A DNA stretch of 64,000 nt from Acidimicrobiales bacterium (GTDB lineage Bacteria > Actinomycetota > Acidimicrobiia > Acidimicrobiales > VFJN01): contig DATHJB010000075.1 of the NCBI GenBank assembly GCA_035316325.1, positions 33,839-97,838 on the forward strand, given 5' to 3'. This document shows, in pieces, positions 42,053 through 51,516 of this stretch. A program made the position numbers and the translations under genes. How positions within the stretch are numbered: the stretch's first letter is position 1; each line of letters begins with the position of its first letter. The notes under the pieces are model-generated. The model had not been told where the DNA came from. It was given only the letters and a program-made list of their open reading frames with translations, and did no database searches.

Positions 42053-42149
42053 CGAGTCGTCTGTAGTCACCGATCCACAGTCGAGTCGTTCGTCGTCGGA
42101 GACCGACTACAAACGACTCGAGAGCAACCGAACGACCACAAACGACTCG
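42053..42149. repeat. Symmetric four-box repeat downstream of bluB
   Basis: Four near-identical 12-mers of consensus CGAGTCGTTTGT lie in 97 bases: 42053-42064 and 42082-42093 on the plus strand, then 42109-42120 and 42138-42149 on the minus strand. Each pair is spaced exactly 29 bases and the whole is symmetric about 42101. The outermost plus copy and the first minus copy extend to a 16-base inverted repeat (42053-42068 with 42105-42120, one mismatch). It could be a multi-site operator or a relic element. Confidence 0.65.
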
Positions 42150-42327
42150 CCAACCCCCGTCGGAGGCGACCGCCGACTGATCGACCGGCACATCGACGAA
42201 ACGCTCGGTCGCCTGCGGTTGACGGGCGCCCGCCCGATCGTGGCCGAGCTGGTGTCCTTGTGCCTGGCGCTGGACGACGTCGAGGCTGCCGAGCTGTCGG
42301 GTCCCTGGTAACGCCCGGCGCTGGTCG
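42150..42327. other. Gap between the four-box repeat and the next gene
   Basis: No gene is called from the bluB stop to 42327. The bluB frame stays open after its stop until TAA at 42309-42311, and the last part (from about 42180) reads like a helical peptide, LGRLRLTGARPIVAELVSLC. No start codon except late TTG 42219 or GTG 42240 is available. A decayed or very short gene is possible. Confidence 0.35.
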
Positions 42328-42549
42328 TCAGTGGGGTCGGCTGCGGCCGGGGTGGCGGTGGGTGCGGTGCTGCCAGCAGGCGTGGTGCCAGTGGCGGCGC
42401 AGGTCGGGCGCGTCGAGGGGGACGACCACCAGGTGGCCGGTGCCGGGTGGGATGTCCTGGTTGCAGCCCGGGCAGATGTAGCGCTTGGTCGCCTGGTAGG
42501 GCTGGATGCGCCGTACCTCGACGTCGTCGTCGCCGTGGCCGTGCTGCAC
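42328..42549 (-). CDS. Small zinc-binding protein, actinobacterial type
   Basis: A 73-residue basic protein. ATKRYICPGCNQDIPPGTGH (about 20-39) gives CxxC and further His/Cys (HWHHACW, about 53-59), consistent with one bound zinc. Similar short proteins with CPGC and HWH-x-xCW are widespread in actinobacteria, usually annotated as ATP/GTP-binding without evidence. The specific function is unknown. It lies upstream of a second minus-strand small membrane protein and may be transcribed with it. Confidence 0.72.
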   Translation of the reverse strand: MQHGHGDDDVEVRRIQPYQATKRYICPGCNQDIPPGTGHLVVVPLDAPDLRRHWHHACWQHRTHRHPGRSRPH

Positions 42550-42553
42550 CGGT

Positions 42554-42664
42554 TCAGCCGAGGAGCGCCCAGGCCACGAGCGCGATGCAGACGACGATCG
42601 CGGCGGCGACCATCACGTAGTCGGCGTAGGAGCGACGTTGTTGGCGAAAGGGGTTGAGGCCCAC
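42554..42664 (-). CDS. Small single-helix membrane protein
   Basis: A 36-residue peptide with a basic N-terminus (NPFRQQRRSYADY) and one strong transmembrane helix (VMVAAAIVVCIALVAWALL). This positive-inside layout with ADYVM before the helix resembles tiny conserved actinobacterial membrane proteins. GTG 42664 is preferred; ATG 42697 would give 47 residues. It is divergent from comM. The function is unknown. Confidence 0.5.
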   Translation of the reverse strand: MGLNPFRQQRRSYADYVMVAAAIVVCIALVAWALLG

Positions 42665-42794
42665 GACGGGACAGGTTAGTGTTTCGTTCACTCTCATCGG
42701 AAGTACAGGTCCTCTGCAGGTCTTTGGGCCTCGATGATGAGTCTCGGTGGCATCAGGCCCCCTCCACGTCCGTTCTCTTTGGAGGGAGAGCCCC

Positions 42795-44312
42795 ATGCTC
42801 GCCACCGTCCCGTCAGCGACGCTCCACGGCGTCGAAGGTCAGCCCGTCCGGGTCGAGGTCCACGTCTCCGACGGGTTGCCGGGCTTCAACGTCGTCGGCT
42901 TGCCCGACGCCACCTGTCGAGAGGCGCGTGACCGTGTGCGCGCCGCTCTGCTGTCCAGCGGGCTCAAATGGCCGACCAGTCGCGTGACCGTGAACTTGGC
43001 GCCGCCCGGCCTCCGGAAGATCGGAGCCGGGCTCGACCTGCCCATCGCGGTAGGCCTGCTGGCCGCCGACGCCCAACTGGGGTTGACGTGCCTCGACGAC
43101 CGGTCGTTCCTGGGGGAGCTGGGGCTCGACGGCAGCCTGCGACCAGTGCCGGGCGCCCTGCCCCTCATCGACGCGCTCACCACGCCGGAGGTCGTCGTGC
43201 CACCGGCGTGCGTGTCCGAGGCGCGCCTCGTCGGACGGCACCGCATCCGTTCGGCCGAGCACCTGGCCACGCTGGTGCCGGCCCTGCGGGAGCTCGCCGA
43301 CTGGCCCGACCTGCCGCCGCCACCCGCCCGAGCCGACGAACCGCCGGGGCCCGACCTGGCCGACGTCCGCGGCCAGCCCGCCGCCCGCTCCGCCTTGGAG
43401 GTCGCGGCGGCGGGCGGGCACCACCTGCTGCTCGTGGGGCCGCCGGGAGCGGGCAAGTCGATGCTGGCCCGCCGTTTGCCGGGCTTGCTGCCCGACCTGC
43501 CGCGGGACGTGGCTCTGGAGGTCACCCGGGTCCACTCCGCCGCCGGTGTTGTGCTACCCGACGACGGCCTGGTGCGGCGGCCACCGTTCCGCAGCCCCCA
43601 CCACAGCGCCTCGTCGGTGTCGCTCGTCGGGGGCGGCACGTCGGCGATCCACCCCGGCGAGATCTCGTTGGCCAGCGGCGGAGTCCTGTTCTTGGACGAG
43701 CTGGGCGAGTTCGCTCCTCTGGTGATCGACAACCTGCGCCAGCCCCTGGAGGAGGGCGTGATCCGCATCGCCCGTGCGGCAACTCGGGCGACCCTGCCGG
43801 CCCGCTTCCTGCTGGTCGCCGCCATGAACCCGTGCCCGTGCGGCCGTGGTGGGGCGCAGGGCACGTGCCGCTGCACTCCCCAGGCCCGCCAGCGCTACGC
43901 CCGGCGGCTGTCGGGGCCGCTCATCGACCGCTTCGAGCTCCGCCTCGAGGTCGGGCGTCCCGACGTGGAGGACATGCTGGCCTCGGCCGACGGCGAGCCC
44001 ACCAGCGAGGTGGCGGCCAGGGTCGCCGCCGCCCGGGCCCGGGCCGAGGCGAGGGGCGTGCACGCCAACGCCGGCCTCCAGCCCTGGCAGGTCGAGGCGG
44101 AGGCCCCGCTCGACACCCCGGCCCGCCGCCTGGTCGAACGGGCCCTCCGCTCCGGCCGCCTCACCGGCCGCGGCCTCGCCGGCGTCCGCCGCGTCGCCCT
44201 CACGATCGCCGACCTGATGGGCGACGAGCCCCCTCTGGCCACCCGCCACGTCAGCGTCGCCCTGGCCCTCCGCGCCGAACCGAGCTTCCTCCTCGACGAG
44301 GAGGCCTCATGA
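42795..44312 (+). CDS. comM: ComM/YifB Mg-chelatase-like AAA+ helicase
   Basis: A 505-residue YifB/ComM protein. ComM is a hexameric branch-migration helicase that widens integration of incoming DNA in natural transformation. The N-terminal domain has VEVHVSDGLPGFNVVGLPD (about 18-36). Walker A is GPPGAGKSM (about 215-223), Walker B is VLFLDELGEF, and a cysteine cluster NPCPCGRGGAQGTCRC (about 346-361) is typical. The ATG at 42795 begins the conserved MLATVPSATLHGV. It overlaps dprA by 4 bases. Confidence 0.95.
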   Translation: MLATVPSATLHGVEGQPVRVEVHVSDGLPGFNVVGLPDATCREARDRVRAALLSSGLKWPTSRVTVNLAPPGLRKIGAGLDLPIAVGLLAADAQLGLTCLDDRSFLGELGLDGSLRPVPGALPLIDALTTPEVVVPPACVSEARLVGRHRIRSAEHLATLVPALRELADWPDLPPPPARADEPPGPDLADVRGQPAARSALEVAAAGGHHLLLVGPPGAGKSMLARRLPGLLPDLPRDVALEVTRVHSAAGVVLPDDGLVRRPPFRSPHHSASSVSLVGGGTSAIHPGEISLASGGVLFLDELGEFAPLVIDNLRQPLEEGVIRIARAATRATLPARFLLVAAMNPCPCGRGGAQGTCRCTPQARQRYARRLSGPLIDRFELRLEVGRPDVEDMLASADGEPTSEVAARVAAARARAEARGVHANAGLQPWQVEAEAPLDTPARRLVERALRSGRLTGRGLAGVRRVALTIADLMGDEPPLATRHVSVALALRAEPSFLLDEEAS

Positions 44313-45856
44313 CCCCCCACCCGCCCACGCCGACAACCCCCGATCCCCCCGACACCACCATCCCTCCCACCACAACAGCCACCGCCCCCGATCCCAATCT
44401 CCGTGATCCCGCCGCCACCTCTCCCGCCGCCGCCCCGTCCTCCGTCGTCGCCCCACCTGCCGCCGGACCTCCCACTGAACCGCACCCGAACCCGCCCGAC
44501 GCCGCTGTCGTCGAGTCCCCCGAGCCGGTCGCCGTCGTCGGTTCGCCAGATGCGACCACCTCCGACCGAGCGTGGCCGGAGCCGTCCGATGCCCCTTCCG
44601 TCGACCGAACGCCTGTGGACCCGTCCGGTGCTGAGGCCGATGCGGAAACCCGGGAGCACGGCGTCGGGAGAGGAGGGCGGCGGGGGGCTGACGGCGGCGG
44701 GGTGGGGGAGGAGGGTGAGCTGCCGGGGGAGGCGTTTGCTGCTGCTCTTGCGGGTCTGCCGGGGATGGGGCCGGCCAGGTTGACGGCCGTGCTCGGCGTC
44801 ATGTCGCCGGCCGCCGCCTGGGCAAGGGTCCGGCAGGGCGTGCCGTGGCGAGAGCCCGCCGTCGTCGCCGCGCTGGGTCCGTCGGGCTCGGCGCTGTTCG
44901 ACGGCTGGCGGGCCGCCGCGGTGCGCACCAACGTCGCCGCCGTCTGGCAGCGCATCGTCGACGGCCGGATCGGCGTCGCCCTGCGCGGCAGCCCGTCGTA
45001 CCCGGCCGAGCTGGCCGACGACATCGAGCCCCCGGCCGTCCTGTTCCACCGGGGAGCCCGCGAGGTGCTCAGCGAAGCGGTCCGGGTGGCCGTGGTGGGC
45101 ACCCGGCGCTGCACCAGCACGGGCGCCGACGTCGCCTTCGAACTCGGCCACGACCTGTCCGATGCCGGCGTGTCGGTGGTCTCCGGGCTGGCATCGGGCG
45201 TCGACGGCGCCGCCCACCGCGGGGCGTTGGCGGCGTCGGGGGCGCCGCCGATCGGCGTGGTGGGCTCCGGCCTCGACGTCGTCTACCCACCCCAGCAGGG
45301 ATCGCTGTGGCGAGCCGTCGCCAACGCCGGTCTCCTGCTGGGCGAAGCGCCACTCGGAGCGCGGCCGGAGCGCTGGCGGTTCCCGGCGCGGAACCGCATC
45401 ATCGCCGCCCTCGCCGACCTGGTCGTGGTGGTCGAGTCGCACCGCTCGGGCGGTTCGCTGCACACGGTCGACGAAGCCGACCGGCGGGGCATCGACGTGA
45501 TGGCCGTGCCGGGCTCGGTGCGCAACATCGCCGCAGCGGGCACCAACGGCCTCCTCGCCGAGGGCCGTGCCCCGGCCCGCGACGCCGAGGACGTGCTGGT
45601 GGCGTTGGGCATCTCCTCGTCGGAGCGGGAGGGCCGTCCCGAGCTACGCCCGGCACCGTCGCCCGCCGACGACGCCGTGCTGGCGGCGATCGGCTGGCAG
45701 CCCGCCACGTTCGACCAGATGGCCTCGCGCACCGGCACCAGCCTCACCACGCTCGCCGAAGCGCTCGAACGCCTCCTCGCCGCCGGATGGATCGCCCAGC
45801 GGGGCGGTTGGTACGAGCGCATCGCCCAGGGCCAGGAAGAGAGGTCGGTACGGTGA
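44309..45856 (+). CDS. dprA: DNA-processing protein DprA with long disordered N-terminus
   Basis: A 515-residue DprA, which loads RecA on incoming single-stranded DNA. The Rossmann core is intact: VAVVGTRRCTSTGADVA (about 252-268), SGLASGVDGAAHRGALA (about 291-307) and RFPARNRIIAAL (about 356-367). A C-terminal winged helix follows (about 450-500). The first 140 residues are Pro/Thr/Asp-rich with no fold signal; usual DprA proteins are 280-400 residues. The GC-rich but differently composed tail suggests a lineage-specific linker. The ATG overlaps the comM stop. Confidence 0.93.
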   Translation: MTPHPPTPTTPDPPDTTIPPTTTATAPDPNLRDPAATSPAAAPSSVVAPPAAGPPTEPHPNPPDAAVVESPEPVAVVGSPDATTSDRAWPEPSDAPSVDRTPVDPSGAEADAETREHGVGRGGRRGADGGGVGEEGELPGEAFAAALAGLPGMGPARLTAVLGVMSPAAAWARVRQGVPWREPAVVAALGPSGSALFDGWRAAAVRTNVAAVWQRIVDGRIGVALRGSPSYPAELADDIEPPAVLFHRGAREVLSEAVRVAVVGTRRCTSTGADVAFELGHDLSDAGVSVVSGLASGVDGAAHRGALAASGAPPIGVVGSGLDVVYPPQQGSLWRAVANAGLLLGEAPLGARPERWRFPARNRIIAALADLVVVVESHRSGGSLHTVDEADRRGIDVMAVPGSVRNIAAAGTNGLLAEGRAPARDAEDVLVALGISSSEREGRPELRPAPSPADDAVLAAIGWQPATFDQMASRTGTSLTTLAEALERLLAAGWIAQRGGWYERIAQGQEERSVR

Positions 45857-45860
45857 GCGT

Positions 45861-46742
45861 GTGGGCTGGTACGTCGACAAGTTCGAGCTTTCTCTCACCG
45901 ATCTCGCCGACTCGACGGTGGTCGCCTACCTCCACGACGTCGAGGCGTTCATCAAGTGGACCGAGCCACTCGGGCTCGACGGGCCCGACGCCGTCGACCG
46001 CCTGCGACTGCGCCGACACCTGGCCTTCATGGCCACCACCAACAAGTCACGGCGCACCATCGCCCGGCGGGCGGCCGCTCTGCGGCGCTACTTCGGCTGG
46101 CTGCGACGGCGGGGCCTGCTTCCGACCGACCCGTCGGCCGGCCTCAGCGCCCCGAAGGGCGAGGCCCGACTCCCGCGGGTTCTGCGACCCGACGAGATGC
46201 GCCCCCTGCTGGACCCGCCGGCGCCGCCCGACGACGAGCTGGCCATCGCCCTCCGACGTCGCGACGACGCCGTGCTGGAGCTGCTCTACGGCAGCGGCAT
46301 CCGCGTCGCCGAGCTGTCGGGGCTGGACGTCGACGAGGTCGACCTCGGACGGAGTCGCCTCCAGGTCCGGGGCAAGGGCTCCAAGACCCGCCTGGTGCCG
46401 CTCAGCGAGCCGGGTGCCGACGCGATGGCCCTGTGGCTGGAAGCCGGGCGTGAGGGCTTCGTCAAAGCCGACTCGCCGGCCGCCGCCGTGTTCCTCAACC
46501 GCCGCGGCAACCGGCTGTCGCCCCGCGACGTGCGCCGGATCCTCGACCGGCGGGCCGCGGCCCCCACCCACCCGCACGCCCTGCGACACACGTTCGCCAC
46601 CCACCTCCTCGACGGCGGCGCCGACCTGCGCGTCGTCCAGGAGCTCCTGGGTCACGCCGACCTCACCACGACACAGCGCTACACGCACGTGTCGAAGGAG
46701 CGTCTCCGTCGGGTCTTCGACGAGACGCACCCTCGCGCTTGA
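45861..46742 (+). CDS. xerC: Tyrosine recombinase XerC
   Basis: A 293-residue tyrosine recombinase that resolves chromosome dimers at dif with XerD. The N-terminal SAM-like core-binding domain has LTDLADSTVVAYLHDVEAF. The catalytic residues are visible: Arg in YGSGIRVAELSGL, Lys in GKGSKTRLVPL, HxxR in HPHALRHTFATHLL, and the nucleophilic Tyr in TTTQRYTHV. GTG start 4 bases after the dprA stop. The conserved dprA-xerC order supports XerC rather than a mobile integrase; no attachment site or phage genes are nearby. Confidence 0.93.
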   Translation: MGWYVDKFELSLTDLADSTVVAYLHDVEAFIKWTEPLGLDGPDAVDRLRLRRHLAFMATTNKSRRTIARRAAALRRYFGWLRRRGLLPTDPSAGLSAPKGEARLPRVLRPDEMRPLLDPPAPPDDELAIALRRRDDAVLELLYGSGIRVAELSGLDVDEVDLGRSRLQVRGKGSKTRLVPLSEPGADAMALWLEAGREGFVKADSPAAAVFLNRRGNRLSPRDVRRILDRRAAAPTHPHALRHTFATHLLDGGADLRVVQELLGHADLTTTQRYTHVSKERLRRVFDETHPRA

Positions 46743-46818
46743 CGCCGCGGCCACCGGCCGCCCCTCTCCTCGTCCTCGTTGACGCCCAGCTGTCGTTCCG
46801 CCCCGAGGGGGTCGTCCC

Positions 46819-48402
46819 GTGCCCGTCCGTCTGTTCCGTCGCGCCCGCCGCCGCATGCGCGTCTGCCTCTGCCTCGTCCTCGCCATCCCCGCGGTGCTGC
46901 TCTCACCCCCCTCAGCGTCCGCCCAGGAGGGTCCGCCGGTCTACGAGCCGCCGGTGGCGGCACCCGTCAGCGATGGGTTCCGCGCGCCGGCGACGCCGTA
47001 CGGACCGGGCAACCGTGGCCTCGAGTTCGCCACGGCGCCCGGTGACCCCGTCCGCGCCAGCGCCGACGGCCAGGTCGTGTTCGCCGGAGCGGTGGGTGGG
47101 TCGCTCCACGTCACCGTCCTGCACGCCGACGGCATCCGCACCAGCTACTCCAAGCTCCAGCACATCGACGTCCACACCGGGCAGACCGTGCACCGCGGCG
47201 ACCAGGTGGGGAAGGCGGGCCGGGGCTTCCACCTCGGGGCCCGCCGCGCCGGCACCTACATCGACCCGGCCGGGCTGTTCGCCGGCGTCGCCACCCGGGT
47301 GGAGCTGCTGCCGCTGGAGGTGCCGCCCGGCGCCCCTCCGGCCGCCGCTCGGGACGCCCTCGGCGACCACGTCTGGGACGATCGCGCCGGGGGCGGCATC
47401 GGCACCGGCCTGCTCGGCGACCTCACCCAGGTGCTGGCCGCCCGGGCCCGCCTGACACAGCACTACATGGTCGACGTCAACGCGGTCGCGCGGGCCCTCC
47501 GGGCGGCAGGCGACCTCACCGAGCGGCTCGTCGCACCGCCACCGTGCAGCGACGAGGCGCCACCCGTGCGGCCCGTCGCCGGCCAGCAGCGTCGGGCCGT
47601 GCTCGTCGGCGGCCTCGGCTCGTCCGGAGAGTCGGCGTCGATCGACGACCTCCGCCTCGCCGACCTCGGCTACGCCGACGCCGCAGCAGAGCGCTTCTCG
47701 TACGCCGGCGGCGGCGGGGACTACGGCTCGACCGACACCCAGGGTGACCTCCAGGAATCGGCCCGCCTCCTGGCCGACCACATCGAGACGACGGCGAGGG
47801 CCAGCCCCCACGCCACCGTCGACGTGTTCGCCCACTCGATGGGCGGCGTCGTCGCCCACCTGGCGCTCCTGGAGCTGGACCGGCGGGGCTTCGACCTGGA
47901 CCGTCTCGGCGTCGTGACCACGCTCGGCTCGCCCCATCACGGGGCCGACCTGGCGACGGCCGTCGCGGCGGCGAACACCACGCTCACCGGCAACGTGGGC
48001 CTCGATCTCGCCGAGGAGGTGCTCGGCACCGGCCTCGACCCCGACGCCCGGGCCGTCGCCCAGCTCTCCGAGACGTCCGACGTCGTGCGGATGCTCGACG
48101 AGAGCGACCTCCCCGCCGGCGTCGAGATGGTCTCGATCGCGGCCAGCGGCGACCTGGTGGTGGCGTCGCCCAACACCCAGGTCGACGGCGCCCGCAACGT
48201 CACGGTGGGCCTGACCGGCCGCGATGCCCACAGCGACCTCGTCGGCGACGAGGAGACCACCGCCGAGATCGCGAGGGCATTGGCCGGCCGGCCGCAGGCG
48301 TGCGAGCCTCTCGACGAGGTCGTGAACGAGCAGATGCTGGGCCACGGGATCTCCTACCTGGAGGACGTGGCCGGGTTCACAGCCCTCTCCGGAGCAAGGT
48401 AG
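46819..48402 (+). CDS. Secreted protein: degenerate LytM domain fused to a lipase-like hydrolase
   Basis: A 527-residue exported protein with signal [23 protein letters not shown]. Residues about 45-155 resemble an M23/LytM beta-barrel ([35 protein letters not shown]). The zinc ligands are lost: the HxxxD site reads NRGLE, and the HxH site reads GFHLG. The C-terminal half (about 250-520) is an alpha/beta hydrolase with the nucleophile elbow AHSMGG (serine about 338) and a later [10 protein letters not shown]. It may guide or anchor a wall-linked lipase. In mycobacteria a LytM-like gene also precedes rpsB, divergently. Confidence 0.8.
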   Translation: MPVRLFRRARRRMRVCLCLVLAIPAVLLSPPSASAQEGPPVYEPPVAAPVSDGFRAPATPYGPGNRGLEFATAPGDPVRASADGQVVFAGAVGGSLHVTVLHADGIRTSYSKLQHIDVHTGQTVHRGDQVGKAGRGFHLGARRAGTYIDPAGLFAGVATRVELLPLEVPPGAPPAAARDALGDHVWDDRAGGGIGTGLLGDLTQVLAARARLTQHYMVDVNAVARALRAAGDLTERLVAPPPCSDEAPPVRPVAGQQRRAVLVGGLGSSGESASIDDLRLADLGYADAAAERFSYAGGGGDYGSTDTQGDLQESARLLADHIETTARASPHATVDVFAHSMGGVVAHLALLELDRRGFDLDRLGVVTTLGSPHHGADLATAVAAANTTLTGNVGLDLAEEVLGTGLDPDARAVAQLSETSDVVRMLDESDLPAGVEMVSIAASGDLVVASPNTQVDGARNVTVGLTGRDAHSDLVGDEETTAEIARALAGRPQACEPLDEVVNEQMLGHGISYLEDVAGFTALSGAR

Positions 48403-48412
48403 GATTGCTCCT

Positions 48413-48440
48413 CGGTCGGCGTCCGCCGACCGATTCTTGT
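48413..48440 (+). terminator. Terminator after the LytM-lipase gene
   Basis: CGGTCGGCG (48413-48421) pairs with CGCCGACCG (48424-48432), a GC-rich stem with a tight loop, directly followed by ATTCTTGT. It fits an intrinsic terminator of the upstream gene, and its end lies 85 bases before rpsB, leaving room for an rpsB promoter and leader. Confidence 0.6.
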
Positions 48441-48524
48441 GCTCATACGCAGCCGGACCATCCCACGGTCACCCCTCGCGGTGCCGGACCGGCGACGATC
48501 AACCGATGGGAAGAGGAGCCTCGC

Positions 48525-49403
48525 GTGGCTGTCGTCACCATGAAGCAGCTGTTGGAGGCCGGAGTCCACTTCGGCCACCAGACCCGGCGCTGGAACCCGA
48601 AGATGAAGCGCTTCATCTTCGGCGAGCGCAACGGGATCTACATCATCGATCTCACCCAGACCCTCAAGCGCATCGAGAACGCCTACACGTTCGTGCGCGA
48701 CACGGTCGCCGACGGGGGCAGCGTCCTCTTCATCGGTACCAAGAAGCAGGCGCAGGACCCGGTCGAGGAGTTCGCCACCAAGTGCGGCATGCCGTACATC
48801 AACCAGCGGTGGCTGGGCGGCATGCTCACGAACTTCCAGACCATGTCGAAGCGCGTGGCGAAGATGCTGGAGTACCAGCGCATGCGCAACTCCGGTGAGT
48901 TCGCCGCCATGCCCAAGAAGGAAGCCCTCCTGCTCGGCCGCGAGCTCGACAAGCTCGAGCGCTACCTCGGCGGCATCCGCAACATGGAGAAGCTCCCCAG
49001 CGCGGTGTTCGTCCTGGACACCAAGAAGGAGAGCATCGCGGTCACCGAGGCCAACAAGCTCGGCATCCCGGTGGTCGCCGTGGTCGACACCAACTGCGAC
49101 CCCGACGTGATCCAGTACGTCATCCCCGGCAACGACGACGCGATCCGCTCGGGCTCGCTGCTCTGCCGGGTCATCGCCGACGCCGTCGACGAGGGCCGCC
49201 TGATCGCCAACAAGCGGGCCAACCGACCGGTGCCGGCGCGCTCCAACGACGAAGAGGCCCGCGTGGCCGCCAACCAGGCCGAGGCCCGTCGCCAGGCACT
49301 GGCCGATCAGCAGCAGCGCGACGCCCGCCTCGCCGAGGCGCGCACCGCTCCCAAGGAGACGGTCCCCCCGACGCCCGAAACCAGCACCCCCGAGGAGTCC
49401 TGA
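48525..49403 (+). CDS. rpsB: 30S ribosomal protein S2
   Basis: A 292-residue S2. Family features are [20 protein letters not shown] near the start, [41 protein letters not shown] and [14 protein letters not shown], ending the core near 235. A Glu/Gln/Arg- and Pro-rich tail of about 50 residues follows. GTG at 48525 has GAGGAG upstream. It is followed 5 bases later by tsf, the universal rpsB-tsf pair. Confidence 0.97.
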   Translation: MAVVTMKQLLEAGVHFGHQTRRWNPKMKRFIFGERNGIYIIDLTQTLKRIENAYTFVRDTVADGGSVLFIGTKKQAQDPVEEFATKCGMPYINQRWLGGMLTNFQTMSKRVAKMLEYQRMRNSGEFAAMPKKEALLLGRELDKLERYLGGIRNMEKLPSAVFVLDTKKESIAVTEANKLGIPVVAVVDTNCDPDVIQYVIPGNDDAIRSGSLLCRVIADAVDEGRLIANKRANRPVPARSNDEEARVAANQAEARRQALADQQQRDARLAEARTAPKETVPPTPETSTPEES

Positions 49404-49408
49404 GGAAG

Positions 49409-50209
49409 ATGGCCGAGTTCACCGCCAAGGACGTACAAGCCCTTCGGCAGGCCACCGGCGCCGGGATGATGGACGCCAAGAAGGCGCTCCAGGAGACCGA
49501 CGGCGACATGGAGGCGGCGAAGAAGCTGCTGCGGGAGAGGGGCCTGGCGAAGGCCGACACCCGGAGCGACCGCGAGAACAGCGAGGGCGCCGTCGCCTTC
49601 ACCGTGAACGACAGCACCGCCGTGCTGGTCGAGCTCAAGTGCGAGACCGACTTCGTCGCCAAGTCCGACGCGTTCATCGAGCTGGCGCAGAACCTGGCCG
49701 ACGCCTACGCGGCCGAGGGCCAGGCGGGCATCGACCGCTTCAAGGACTCGGTCGACGACCTGAAGGTCACGCTCAAGGAGAACATCGACGTCGGCCGCAC
49801 GGCCAAGGTCGACGTCCAGCCCGGCCAGGTGGTCGACACCTACCTCCACCGCCAGGAGGGCCGGGGCGTCAACGGCGTGATCGTGGTGCTCGCCGGGGGC
49901 AACCCCGATGTCGCCCACGACATCGCCGTCCACATCGCCTTCACGAAGCCCGAGTACCTCCGCCGCGAGGACGTCCCCGCCGAGGTGGTCGAGGAGGAGC
50001 GCCAGACGCTCACCAAGATCAGCCAGGCCGAGGGCAAGCCCGAGGCGGCGCTGCCGAAGATCGTCGAGGGGCGGCTCAACGGTTGGTACAAGGAGCGGGT
50101 GCTGCTCGACCAGCCCTTCGTACGGGACGAGAAGCAGACCATCGCCCAACTCGTCGCCGGTGCCGACGCCGAGTTGGTCGGCTACGCCCAGATCTTCCTC
50201 GGCGGGTGA
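49409..50209 (+). CDS. tsf: Elongation factor Ts
   Basis: A 266-residue EF-Ts, the nucleotide exchange factor of EF-Tu. The N-terminal UBA-like helix has [19 protein letters not shown], the EF-Tu contact has [12 protein letters not shown] (about 76-87), and the C-terminal part includes [17 protein letters not shown]. The length is typical for actinobacteria. GAGGAAG ribosome site. One base separates its stop from the pyrH start. Confidence 0.97.
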   Translation: MAEFTAKDVQALRQATGAGMMDAKKALQETDGDMEAAKKLLRERGLAKADTRSDRENSEGAVAFTVNDSTAVLVELKCETDFVAKSDAFIELAQNLADAYAAEGQAGIDRFKDSVDDLKVTLKENIDVGRTAKVDVQPGQVVDTYLHRQEGRGVNGVIVVLAGGNPDVAHDIAVHIAFTKPEYLRREDVPAEVVEEERQTLTKISQAEGKPEAALPKIVEGRLNGWYKERVLLDQPFVRDEKQTIAQLVAGADAELVGYAQIFLGG

Positions 50210-50210
50210 G

Positions 50211-50924
50211 GTGGGGTATCGCCGCATCCTGCTGAAGCTCTCCGGCGAGGCTTTCGCCGGCGACGCCAGTTACGGCATCGACGCAGGCATCGCGGAGTTC
50301 GTGGCCGGCGAGATCGCCGACGTCCGCGACGGAGGAGCCATCGATGTCGCGGTGGTCGTCGGCGGCGGCAACATCTGGCGGGGCATGGCCGGTGCCGAGA
50401 CGGGCATGGACCGGGCGCAGGCCGACTACATGGGCATGCTGGCCACGGTGATCAACGCCCTGGCCCTGCAGGACACCCTGGAGCGGCTGGACCAGCCCAC
50501 CCGGGTGCAGTCGGCGATCCACATGGCCCAGGTGGCCGAGCCCTACATCCGGCGTCGGGCCATCCGGCACCTGGAGAAGGGTCGCGTCGTGATCTTTGCC
50601 GGCGGCACCGGCAACCCCTTCTTCACCACCGACACGGCGGCCGCGCTGCGGGCGGTCGAGATCGAGGCCGACGCCATGCTGCGCGGCACCCACTCCGGCG
50701 TCGAGGGCCTCTACACCGCCGATCCCCGCACCAACCCGGAGGCCACCAAGCTCGACGAGGTCAGGTACCTCGACGTGCTCAACCGCGGCCTCAAGGCGAT
50801 GGACTCCACCGCCATCACGCTGTGCATGGACAACGACCTGCCGATCGTCATGTTCGACCTGCTCGGCAAGGGCAACATCCGCTCGATCGTCGAAGGTGCG
50901 ACGATCGGTACTCTCATCCACTAG
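50211..50924 (+). CDS. pyrH: Uridylate kinase PyrH
   Basis: A 237-residue UMP kinase of the amino-acid-kinase fold, making UDP for nucleotide and wall synthesis. Motifs are [15 protein letters not shown] at the start, [11 protein letters not shown] (about 44-54), [17 protein letters not shown] (about 66-82), [20 protein letters not shown] (about 123-142) and [18 protein letters not shown] start immediately after the tsf stop. Identity and length are standard. Confidence 0.97.
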   Translation: MGYRRILLKLSGEAFAGDASYGIDAGIAEFVAGEIADVRDGGAIDVAVVVGGGNIWRGMAGAETGMDRAQADYMGMLATVINALALQDTLERLDQPTRVQSAIHMAQVAEPYIRRRAIRHLEKGRVVIFAGGTGNPFFTTDTAAALRAVEIEADAMLRGTHSGVEGLYTADPRTNPEATKLDEVRYLDVLNRGLKAMDSTAITLCMDNDLPIVMFDLLGKGNIRSIVEGATIGTLIH

Positions 50925-50946
50925 CTCGAGCGGAAGGAGCCCGCCG

Positions 50947-51516
50947 GTGAGCGACGAGATGATCTCGATGGTCCTCGACGATGCGCGGGAGCGCATGGCG
51001 AAGGCGGTGAGTCATGCCCGTGCGGAGTTCTCGGGGGTGCGCACCGGCAGGGCCACGCCGGTGCTGGTCGAGAAGATGATCGTCGACTACTACGGCAGCG
51101 ACGTGCCGCTGCAGCAGCTGGCCGGCTTCACCGTGCCGGAGGCCCGCACCTTGGTGATCAGTCCCTACGACAAGACCTCGCTGGGCGCCATCGAGAAGGC
51201 CATCCAGCAAAGCGACCTCGGCCTCACGCCGAGCAACGACGGCACCGTGATCCGGCTGAACTTCCCGCCGCTCACCGAGGAGCGCCGCAAGGAGCTCGTG
51301 CGCGTGGTGCGGAACATGGCGGAGGAGGGTCGGGTGAGCATCCGCAACCTGCGCCGGGCCGGCCGTCACGATCTCGGGGCCCTGGAGAAGGACGGCGACA
51401 TCTCCGTCGACGACCTGTCCCGGGCCGAGAAGGAGCTCGACAAGCTCACCCACCAGTACGAGGCCGGGATCGACAAGGCTCTGGAGCACAAGGAACAGGA
51501 GTTGCTTGAAGTGTGA
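50947..51516 (+). CDS. frr: Ribosome recycling factor
   Basis: A 189-residue RRF, which splits post-termination ribosomes together with EF-G. It contains the three-helix elements FSGVRTGRATPVLVEKM (about 30-46), FTVPEARTLVISPYDK (about 60-75), and LNFPPLTEERRKELV (about 102-116). GTG start with AGGAG at good spacing. Its stop falls within the sequence that opens the tandem repeat downstream. Confidence 0.97.
   Translation: MSDEMISMVLDDARERMAKAVSHARAEFSGVRTGRATPVLVEKMIVDYYGSDVPLQQLAGFTVPEARTLVISPYDKTSLGAIEKAIQQSDLGLTPSNDGTVIRLNFPPLTEERRKELVRVVRNMAEEGRVSIRNLRRAGRHDLGALEKDGDISVDDLSRAEKELDKLTHQYEAGIDKALEHKEQELLEV

Noticed and set aside
42053..42149. A CRISPR array
   Set aside because: Repeats are only 12 bases, there are four copies in opposing orientations, the spacers are 15-17 bases, and no cas gene is nearby.
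45861..46742. A phage-type integrase marking a mobile element
   Set aside because: The dprA-adjacent position, size and lack of attachment repeats or phage genes fit chromosomal XerC.
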